Below, one piece after another: positions 1 through 5,293 of a stretch of DNA of 5,909 nt. The position numbers and the translations under genes were made by a program. Every line of letters starts with the position of its first letter. Positions within the stretch are counted from its first letter, which is position 1. Origin of the DNA: Gammaproteobacteria bacterium (lineage in GTDB: Bacteria; Pseudomonadota; Gammaproteobacteria; SZUA-229); NCBI GenBank assembly GCA_011051475.1, contig DRLE01000235.1, positions 1 to 5,909 on the forward strand, written 5' to 3'. The notes under the pieces are model-generated. The model was not told where the DNA came from and did not search any database. It saw only the letters and a program-made list of their open reading frames with translations.

Positions 1-535
1 CAACGCTGATCCGCTGCATCTCGCGCACCGCGTGTTTGGCCTGGCACTGCGAGGAACGAAAAGCCTCGAAATCGTGCTCACCCAGCAGATACTGCGCCGC
101 TTCATGCATGCTTTCGGCATCCAGGCGGTCGAAACTCCAGGCCACATTGTGCTGGAACACGCCCGGGCGCACCTTGCGATTGAACAGAATATAGCGGTAA
201 CTGCGGGCGGTGGCGCTGAAGCGGGCGCTGAAATCATCAACCACTTCCCTGGCCCAGTGAATGGCGATATCCCGCGGCAGATTGACATTGCCGCCGAGCA
301 GCCAGGCCTTGAGCTCGCGCTTTGCCGTGGTATCGAAATGCACCACCTGACCGGTGGCATGCACGCCGGTATCGGTGCGCCCGGCACAGGTCAGACGCAG
401 CGGCTCATTGGCGACTTTCGACAGCGCCCTTTCCAGCTCGGCCTGCACCGTACGCGTACCGGCGGCCTGCATCTGGTAACCGTTAAAGGCGCTGCCGTTA
501 TACTCGATGCCCAGGGCGATTCGTTGACTTGTCAT
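1..535 (-). CDS. truA: tRNA pseudouridine(38-40) synthase TruA, 5' part (C-terminus outside window)
   Basis: TruA converts uridines at positions 38, 39 and 40 of the tRNA anticodon arm to pseudouridine, in the cytoplasm. The window holds the first 178 codons; the family is usually about 260-280 residues, so the last third lies beyond position 1. The reading begins MTSQRIALGIEYNGSAFNGY. The family signature GRTDTGVHA is at residues 52-60, with catalytic Asp55. Downstream are FSARFSATARSYRYILFN and the DFEAFRSSQCQA segment, both close to the E. coli enzyme as I recall it. One small oddity is GYQMQ at residues 19-23, where GWQRQ is usual. The ATG at 535 is chosen because an in-frame TAA lies about 20 bases upstream and no other start falls between. 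The ribosome site is weak (an AAAAAGAG stretch about 12 bases upstream). An intrinsic terminator separates it from fimV, so it probably has its own promoter. Confidence 0.96.
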   Translation of the reverse strand, partial: MTSQRIALGIEYNGSAFNGYQMQAAGTRTVQAELERALSKVANEPLRLTCAGRTDTGVHATGQVVHFDTTAKRELKAWLLGGNVNLPRDIAIHWAREVVDDFSARFSATARSYRYILFNRKVRPGVFQHNVAWSFDRLDAESMHEAAQYLLGEHDFEAFRSSQCQAKHAVREMQRISV

Positions 536-572
536 AATGATGTAAGACTCTTTTTAACCACAGGGCCTTACC

Positions 573-640
573 GGAGTCAGAGTCAATTAAACAGGGCAAG
601 TGCCATTCCATACTGAATTTGATTAATTGACTCTGACTCC
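573..640. repeat. 68-bp MITE/REPIN-like element with 18-bp perfect inverted repeats
   Basis: GGAGTCAGAGTCAATTAA at 573-590 is the exact reverse complement of TTAATTGACTCTGACTCC at 623-640, with a 32-base centre showing no coding potential. It sits in the truA leader, downstream of the fimV terminator. From memory, variants of the GTCAGAGT core are common in proteobacterial intergenic regions and beside Y1-type (RAYT) transposases, so a non-autonomous mobile element is a reasonable inference. No transposase is in the window. A short direct repeat TTTAACC occurs on both sides (553-559 and 641-647), but not directly abutting on the left, so it is weak evidence of a target duplication. Confidence 0.7.
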
Positions 641-650
641 TTTAACCCAT

Positions 651-680
651 AAAAAAACGCCAGCCTGATTCAGGCTGGCG
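651..680 (-). terminator. Rho-independent terminator of fimV
   Basis: Read on the minus strand this is a perfect 10-bp GC-rich stem, CGCCAGCCTG pairing with CAGGCTGGCG (658-667 with 671-680) around a 3-base loop, followed at once by seven T residues (651-657). It begins 47 bases past the fimV stop codon. The strong stem and uninterrupted U-tract make it a textbook intrinsic terminator. It should stop fimV transcripts before truA. On the plus strand no T-run follows, so it looks one-directional. Confidence 0.93.
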
Positions 681-691
681 CAGCAGTAAAC

Positions 692-720
692 TATTCATTG
701 TTCACTATTCGTTATTCACT
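692..720. repeat. Imperfect heptamer tandem repeat (4 units)
   Basis: Four consecutive 7-base units, TATTCAT, TGTTCAC, TATTCGT and TATTCAC, followed by a T, lie between the fimV stop codon (728) and its terminator. The shared pattern is T-[AG]-TTC-[AG]-[CT], and the minus strand reads as GTGAATA-like units. It would be transcribed as unstructured 3' sequence of the fimV mRNA. Function is unknown. Confidence 0.6.
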
Positions 721-727
721 GCCTTTT

Positions 728-3700
728 CTAGTCCAGTTTCTCGATCAGCTCGGCAGCTTCCTTTTTCTGCTCGTCATTGCCGTCCGCCTGTACTTCCTCG
801 AGTATGTCACGGGCGCCTTCGTGATCGCCCATATCAAGATAGGCACGAGCCAGATCAAGCTTGGTGCTGATTTCATCAACATCATCCAGGCTGGACAGGT
901 CAAAGTCATCTTCATCCGTTTCAGCGCTGGCTTCTGATGCTTCTTCTGCTTTTTCAGCCGGTGCTTCAGGTTCTTCTTCGGCCGGAATGTCAGGCGTTTC
1001 TTCAGCAGGTACTTCGGTTTCCGCCGGCTTTGGCTCCTCGTCCAGACCAAAATCTTCCATGCCAAGATCCATGGCTTCGGCTTCCTCGGTCAGGTCCAGA
1101 CTGATTTCTTCTTCCTCTTCTGCATTCTCGTCAGTTTCTGTTTCTGCCTGAGGTTCATCAAGACCGAAGTCAATGTCTACATCATCAACATCATGTATCT
1201 CGTCACCGCTCTCGGTGGTGTCTTCATCCAGGTCAAGACCAATATCGGTTTCGTCCAGTTCAAGGCTGGCTTCCTCATCCTGCATATCGATATCGAGTTC
1301 ATTGGCGTCGATATCCAGCGAGAATTCGTCCTCGCTGCTTTCTTCCTCAACCACGGCGCCGGTATCGGTAATATCGAATTCCAGCTCGTCCACGATCTCG
1401 GGCGATGTTTCCTCGGCTTCCATAACCTGGGTTTCATCAACAGCCTCATCTTCAGGCAATTCAAGTGGCTCATCCAGACTCAGTTCGCTATCTGTTGAAG
1501 ATTCCTGCGCCTGGCCGTCAGCCGCTTCGTCACCACCCAGGTCAATATCCATTTCCGGTGCCTTCGGCGCCAGTGCATCCACATCGATGCCGCCTACCAT
1601 GCTGCCCTGGAACATCTGGTGATCGGCGCACATATCCTGCCCCATAACCATGACTTTCTTCCATTCGGGTGTATCTTCACCACCGGCACGCTTGTATAGC
1701 TCTTCGGCAACCTTGATGAACGCATCCTTGTTCTTGCTGGCATAATAGGTTTCCGCCAGCTTCACACGGTAATCATCACGCTCGGGATTATCGGCCAGCG
1801 CCTGTGTCAGCAGTTCTTCCGCCTGCTGATAGATACCATAGGCCAGATATACATCGGCTTCGGCAATAACATCATCGCGGGGCTCTTCTTCCTCTTCCGC
1901 CTCGCTTTCAGCTTCGGTAACAACCGTATCCTGGGCGTTCATAACCATGGTGGCGTCAGAATCAAATTCACCACCCTCCTGTGCTGCCGACGTTTCGGAA
2001 CTTTCTTCTGCAAGCGTTTCAGCAGCAGTCTCTTCCGTACCGATATCATCAGCCAGACCGGCCAGGTCATCAGACGTATCGGAGACTGGCAGTTCAACTT
2101 CCGCTTCTTCTGCAGCCTTGCGGCGTTTTTTAATAATCAGGCCAATGAGCACAAGCAGTAGCAGCAGACCACCACCGCCACCGGCCAGTAATAAGGGGTC
2201 ATTCAGGATGCGACTCAGCGGGTCCTGTGCGGGGCGGCTCACAATCGGAGCCGGTGCCGGTGGCTCCTGCACCGGCGGCTCGGTTTCAACCACGGTTTCT
2301 TCGACAAGCTCTTCGCCTGCTTCCTGTGGTTCAGCTTCGTCGGTAAATGCGGCTTCTTCGGAGCCGGCTTCCATTTCAGCTTCTGCACCGGCCTCTTCAC
2401 CTTCCTGCAATGATTCTTCTGTTGCCTCCGCTTCCGCCGATTCTTCGACGGGCGCGGCATCGGACAGCTCAGACAGCACTTCCTGAAGTTCCTGTTCCTG
2501 CTCGGCCTGCTCATCGGCCGCTTCAACAGCAGCTTCGGTTTCACCGCCTTCCGCCGTCATGCCTTCTTCGGCCGGCGCATTCAGTGCCTGTACCTCGGAC
2601 ATGGCATTATCCTCGACGGATATCATGCCCTGCATCTTGTTGACACTCTGCTCCAGCTCATTAATACGCTGCAGCAGTGCTTCTTTTTCAACACGCTCGG
2701 TTTCGACCGCTTCCCTGGCCAGGGCCAGTTCCGCACGCAATTCTTCCGCGCTCATCTGGGTCGGGTCCTTGGAGCCAAGCGCCGAACTTCCGGCACCGGC
2801 ACTGACAATGGCCAGACGGCCCTCGTCATCAACCGCACCTTCACCTTCTGTAGTGCCCGCGGCGGCCGCCTCACCCGGCATAGCCGATACCGGTTCGCCG
2901 CCACGCTGCGCCTGGGTGTACTGGCGCCACAGGGCTGCCTGCTCACGTACCAGCTCGCGCGCTTCGGCATGGCTGACGGCGGTTATCTGGTTATAGTCCG
3001 GAATGCGCAGTATATAGCCGCGTTTCAGACCGTTTACATTTTCATGAATAAAGGATTCGGGATTGGCGCGCAGCATGGCAACCATCATCTGCTCGACGGT
3101 AACACTCCGGTCGGGACGCATGGCATCGGCCAGACTCCAGGCGGTATCACCGGCTTTTATCCGGTACTGGCCGGCACGCTGCTGCAACACGGCCTGCTGC
3201 TGCGGGCTCGGTGCGGGAATATAGGTTGACTGCGCAGCTGTCTGCGAACTTCCCTGCTGAGCAGCAGGCATGGACTGCGCCGGAGCCTGCTCGGCCATGG
3301 CCGGACGGGTGCCGGGTACTGCTACCGGAACGGGTGCAGCCGTTGCAGTGGGAGCAGCCGGCCGGAACTCAGCATTCTGATTCACCGGCGCCGAGGCGGT
3401 GCTGGCAGGCTGCATCATAAAAACCGGCGGGTCCAGCAGCACGGTATATTCACGTAACAGGTGACCGTTTGGCCAGTCCACTTCAACCAGGAAGTCCAGA
3501 TAGGGCTCACGAATCGGGCTACCGGAAGTAACCTTGATGTGTGGTACGCCGTCAATAACAACCGGCTTGAAGCGCAGATCGCTGAGCATGTAGGGACGGT
3601 CGATACCGGCGCGAGCGAACTCCTTGCGGGAAGCCAGCTTGACGATAATATTCTCGGTATCCTCCTCACTTGCCGAAAGCAGTTCAATATCGGCATTGAG

Positions 3701-3838
3701 TTTCTGGTTTAACGCTGAATTAACCTCGATTTCGCCGAGTCCGAGGGTGAAACCCAGGGTTGGCAGAAATAAGGCACCGGCAATTACAGTTGAGAGCAGC
3801 TTACGTGCTGGCATTTTACGAGCTGGCATTTTGTGCAC
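728..3838 (-). CDS. fimV: FimV: LysM-containing, membrane-anchored TPR protein (type IV pilus assembly / polar hub)
   Basis: FimV proteins sit in the inner membrane, bind peptidoglycan through LysM, and in Pseudomonas promote type IV pilus secretin assembly, twitching, polar localisation and cAMP signalling. The reading is 1036 codons, somewhat longer than the about 920 of P. aeruginosa FimV. Seen in order: basic start and hydrophobic signal segment (about 10-34); the FimV core region opening GLGEIEVNSALNQKLNADIE (from 33); a Pro/Ala/Gln-rich linker (143-222); LysM domain (about 223-281, YRIKAGDTAWSLAD to LRIPD); predicted coiled coil (about 362-405); acidic Glu/Ala-rich stretch (420-525); one membrane helix (about 548-569) with basic stop KKRRK; TPR-like helices (655-740); a very acidic Asp/Glu region (760-985); and the conserved FimV C-terminal helical domain (about 986-1036, STKLDLARAYLDMGDHEGAR). 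GTG at 3838 is chosen because AAGGGGA lies 7 bases upstream. Asd is 220 bp upstream and a terminator follows. Confidence 0.95.
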   Translation of the reverse strand: MHKMPARKMPARKLLSTVIAGALFLPTLGFTLGLGEIEVNSALNQKLNADIELLSASEEDTENIIVKLASRKEFARAGIDRPYMLSDLRFKPVVIDGVPHIKVTSGSPIREPYLDFLVEVDWPNGHLLREYTVLLDPPVFMMQPASTASAPVNQNAEFRPAAPTATAAPVPVAVPGTRPAMAEQAPAQSMPAAQQGSSQTAAQSTYIPAPSPQQQAVLQQRAGQYRIKAGDTAWSLADAMRPDRSVTVEQMMVAMLRANPESFIHENVNGLKRGYILRIPDYNQITAVSHAEARELVREQAALWRQYTQAQRGGEPVSAMPGEAAAAGTTEGEGAVDDEGRLAIVSAGAGSSALGSKDPTQMSAEELRAELALAREAVETERVEKEALLQRINELEQSVNKMQGMISVEDNAMSEVQALNAPAEEGMTAEGGETEAAVEAADEQAEQEQELQEVLSELSDAAPVEESAEAEATEESLQEGEEAGAEAEMEAGSEEAAFTDEAEPQEAGEELVEETVVETEPPVQEPPAPAPIVSRPAQDPLSRILNDPLLLAGGGGGLLLLLVLIGLIIKKRRKAAEEAEVELPVSDTSDDLAGLADDIGTEETAAETLAEESSETSAAQEGGEFDSDATMVMNAQDTVVTEAESEAEEEEEPRDDVIAEADVYLAYGIYQQAEELLTQALADNPERDDYRVKLAETYYASKNKDAFIKVAEELYKRAGGEDTPEWKKVMVMGQDMCADHQMFQGSMVGGIDVDALAPKAPEMDIDLGGDEAADGQAQESSTDSELSLDEPLELPEDEAVDETQVMEAEETSPEIVDELEFDITDTGAVVEEESSEDEFSLDIDANELDIDMQDEEASLELDETDIGLDLDEDTTESGDEIHDVDDVDIDFGLDEPQAETETDENAEEEEEISLDLTEEAEAMDLGMEDFGLDEEPKPAETEVPAEETPDIPAEEEPEAPAEKAEEASEASAETDEDDFDLSSLDDVDEISTKLDLARAYLDMGDHEGARDILEEVQADGNDEQKKEAAELIEKLD
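3800..3829 (-). repeat. 15-bp tandem duplication at the fimV 5' end
   Basis: Codons 4-8 and 9-13 of fimV encode MPARK twice. The two DNA copies (3829-3815 and 3814-3800) differ at only two positions, which points to a recent tandem duplication. Each copy begins with ATG, so two further in-frame starts exist (3829 and 3814). The ribosome site is spaced best for the upstream GTG at 3838. The added residues lengthen the basic n-region of the signal segment. Confidence 0.8.
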
Positions 3839-3844
3839 TGGTGA

Positions 3845-3851
3845 GTCCCCT
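3845..3851 (-). promoter_or_regulatory. Ribosome binding site of fimV
   Basis: On the minus strand the string TTAAGGGGACTCACCA leads directly into GTG at 3838. AAGGGGA is a good Shine-Dalgarno match, 7 bases from the GTG. This site decides the GTG start over the later ATG codons, which would sit 16 and 31 bases from it. Confidence 0.75.
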
Positions 3852-3966
3852 TAACATCACGTCGCTACCTGCCGAACAGCCACAGGTATTAACCTTGTTA
3901 TTCTTGTTTTTCAGCTACTTATGTAATGAAAACGATTGTTTAGTCTATGCCTTTGATGGCCTTTTC

Positions 3967-3994
3967 GACCGGCTTCGAGCAACCGGAGCCGGTC
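3967..3994. other. GC-rich hairpin in the fimV leader
   Basis: GACCGGCT at 3967-3974 pairs perfectly with AGCCGGTC at 3987-3994 across a 12-base loop, standing out in AT-rich surroundings. Neither strand has the uninterrupted T-run expected of an intrinsic terminator; minus-strand sequence after it reads GAAAAGG. It could be an mRNA stabiliser for the asd 3' end or a leader structure for fimV. Both are inference. Confidence 0.4.
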
Positions 3995-4006
3995 AATTCA
4001 CATTAC

Positions 4007-4012
4007 AGTATA
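4007..4012 (-). promoter_or_regulatory. Possible -10 box of a fimV promoter
   Basis: TATACT on the minus strand matches five of six positions of the sigma-70 -10 consensus and lies about 170 bases upstream of the fimV start. The matching -35 is poor. The palindrome at 4028-4042 would overlap the -35 position, as an operator might. Offered as a weak candidate only. Confidence 0.25.
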
Positions 4013-4058
4013 GCCTGTTATTAACAACATACTTTAAGTATGCAGATATAACTATAGG

Positions 4059-5081
4059 TTATAAATACTCTTTTATCAAAATCTCGGCAATTTGTACGCT
4101 ATTTAATGCAGCACCCTTGCGCACATTGTCGGACACCACCCACATATCCAGACCCTTGTCGCATGAAATATCCTCACGGATACGGCCCACATAGGAAGCA
4201 TCGTGATTGGCACCTTCAGTCACGGCGGTGGGGTAGCCGCCGTCCTTGCGCTCATCGAGTACCTCAACACCGGGGGCTTTTTCCAGCAGCGCACGCGCCT
4301 GCTCGGCGGTGATCTTTTCCCCGGTTTCGATATGCACGGCTTCGGAATGGCCATAGAATACCGGTACGCGAACCGCGGTGGGATTGACCCTGATGTTCTC
4401 GTCCTCGAAAATCTTGCGGGTTTCCCAGACCATTTTCATTTCTTCCTTGGTATAGCCGTTGTCCATAAACACGTCGATCTGCGGCAGCACATTAAAGGCG
4501 ATCTGCTTGGGATAGACTTCGGTTTCGATCGGCTTGCAGTTGAGCAGCTTCGCGGTCTGCGTCGCCAGTTCCTCGATGGCCTCCTTGCCGGTACCGGAAA
4601 CGGCCTGATAGGTGGCGACATTGATACGCTCGATGCCCACAGCATCGTAAATCGGTTTCAGTGCCACCAGCATCTGAATGGTCGAGCAGTTGGGGTTGGC
4701 AATAATGCCGCGCGTAGTGTGTTCGGCAATCGCATGCGGGTTGACTTCCGGCACCACCAGCGGGATGTCGTCGTCATAGCGAAACTGCGAGGTGTTATCG
4801 ATAACCACGCAACCGGCCGCGGCCGCCTTCGGTGCATATTCTGCTGAAATAGAAGCGCCGGCGGAAAACAGTCCGATCTGCGCTTTTCTGAAGTCGAACT
4901 CGGCCAGGTCCTGTACCACCAGGGTCCTGTCACCGAACTCGACGCGTTTGCCGGCGCTGCGACTGCTGGCCAGGGCATAAACCTCGCCCACGGGAAACTT
5001 GCGCTCGGCAAGAATCGACAACATGGTTTCACCCACCGCACCGGTGGCGCCTACTACTGCAACATCGTATGTTTTGCTCAT
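4059..5081 (-). CDS. asd: Aspartate-semialdehyde dehydrogenase
   Basis: Asd reduces aspartyl phosphate to aspartate semialdehyde with NADPH, releasing phosphate. This cytoplasmic step feeds lysine, diaminopimelate (cell wall), threonine and methionine synthesis. The 340-codon reading is complete and normal for the shorter Asd branch (E. coli-type enzymes are about 367). The nucleotide-binding loop GATGAVG is at residues 11-17, the catalytic Cys132 in NPNCSTIQ (129-136), the YQAVSGTGKEA segment at 158-168, and Arg238 and His245 in RVPVFYGHSEAVH. The Arg-His spacing equals that of E. coli R267/H274. ATG at 5081 begins MSKTYDVAVVGATGAVGE, the usual start of the Rossmann fold; an A-rich stretch ending AAAAAAGATT precedes it. 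It lies between leuB and fimV, as in Pseudomonas, but the Asd-like paralogue (usg type) that often follows asd there is absent. All key residues are present, so it should be active. Confidence 0.97.
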   Translation of the reverse strand: MSKTYDVAVVGATGAVGETMLSILAERKFPVGEVYALASSRSAGKRVEFGDRTLVVQDLAEFDFRKAQIGLFSAGASISAEYAPKAAAAGCVVIDNTSQFRYDDDIPLVVPEVNPHAIAEHTTRGIIANPNCSTIQMLVALKPIYDAVGIERINVATYQAVSGTGKEAIEELATQTAKLLNCKPIETEVYPKQIAFNVLPQIDVFMDNGYTKEEMKMVWETRKIFEDENIRVNPTAVRVPVFYGHSEAVHIETGEKITAEQARALLEKAPGVEVLDERKDGGYPTAVTEGANHDASYVGRIREDISCDKGLDMWVVSDNVRKGAALNSVQIAEILIKEYL

Positions 5082-5117
5082 AATCTTTTTTCGCTAAATA
5101 ATTTTTAAAAAAACTTT

Positions 5118-5146
5118 TCCGCAAATGAACGCTAATAAACGCAAAT
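5118..5146. repeat. Left arm of 29-bp perfect inverted repeat (with 5258-5286)
   Basis: Every base of this 29-bp arm is the exact reverse complement of 5258-5286. The arm itself contains a short period: CGCAAATGAA, CGCTAATAAA, then CGCAAAT, which is 2.7 copies of a 10-base unit. On the minus strand the arm is followed by AAAG and seven T residues (5113-5107), so the folded structure could also end leuB transcripts. Confidence 0.85.
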
Positions 5147-5155
5147 GCCTTCAAC

Positions 5156-5227
5156 CTGTAGGGCGGACAATTCCGCGAATATTCCTCTGGCTCTTATGTC
5201 TGTTCGCGGAATTGTCCGCTCCTACAG
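5156..5227. repeat. REPIN-like pair of inverted REP elements
   Basis: The copies at 5156-5181 and 5201-5227 are reverse complements apart from one inserted base and one substitution, with 19 bases between them. Each carries a CTGTAGG head followed by an imperfect palindrome, GCGGACAATTCCGC, and then GAA. A GTAG head beside a small hairpin is the layout of REP sequences mobilised by RAYT transposases, and two REPs in inverted orientation make a REPIN. The assignment rests on pattern resemblance; no RAYT gene is in the window. Confidence 0.75.
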
Positions 5228-5257
5228 TTGACGATTAATCAGATTGTTACATTAAAA

Positions 5258-5286
5258 ATTTGCGTTTATTAGCGTTCATTTGCGGA
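5258..5286. repeat. Right arm of 29-bp perfect inverted repeat (with 5118-5146)
   Basis: This is the partner of the arm at 5118-5146, with 29 of 29 bases complementary. It ends 7 bases before the leuB stop codon (5296-5294). With the left arm it encloses a 111-base interior that holds the REPIN-like pair, so a transcript of the leuB-asd gap could fold into a long two-tier hairpin. Confidence 0.85.
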
Positions 5287-5293
5287 TAAATAA

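Larger units (their letters stand above)
3839..4058. other. asd-fimV intergenic leader (220 bp, no gene)
   Basis: This AT-rich gap holds no coding sequence I can support. On the minus strand a TATACT hexamer (4012-4007) is a near-consensus -10 box, but the best -35 candidate at 17-base spacing (CTTAAA) matches only three of six positions. CATACTTTAAGTATG at 4028-4042 is a 7-bp palindrome around one base. An 8-bp stem (3967-3974 with 3987-3994, GACCGGCT/AGCCGGTC, 12-base loop) lies in the presumed fimV leader and has no following T-tract, so it is not a clear terminator. Whether fimV is read from here or from asd is undecided. Confidence 0.45.

Noticed and set aside
32..616. Plus-strand open frame of 194 codons opposite truA
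   Set aside because: It lies fully antisense to a convincing truA, its translation resembles no family I know, and it extends into the repeat. A shadow frame.
536..727. A small gene or sRNA in the fimV-truA gap
   Set aside because: The gap is accounted for by the heptamer repeat, the terminator and the inverted-repeat element. No start codon with a ribosome site and no clear promoter could be found.
861..2996. Several plus-strand Ser/Ala-rich and Leu/Pro-rich open frames opposite fimV
   Set aside because: They are the mirror image of Glu/Asp/Ala-rich codons (for example TTC and TCC opposite GAA and GGA). The Ser-rich composition follows from the fimV codon bias.
4047..4063. TATAAC/GTTATA inverted repeat over the asd stop codon as a terminator
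   Set aside because: Six A/T-rich pairs with a 5-base loop and no T-tract are too weak for an intrinsic terminator.
4203..4847. Plus-strand open frame of 214 codons opposite asd
   Set aside because: Antisense to a complete asd with intact motifs; no ribosome site or recognisable domain.
5228..5256. TTGACG ... ATTAAA as a plus-strand promoter inside the nested repeat
   Set aside because: The -10 match is poor and the only thing downstream on the plus strand is the antisense of leuB.
5118..5286. The repeats between leuB and asd as a CRISPR array
   Set aside because: There are only two copies of each repeat, they are inverted and not direct, and there are no regularly sized unique spacers or cas genes.
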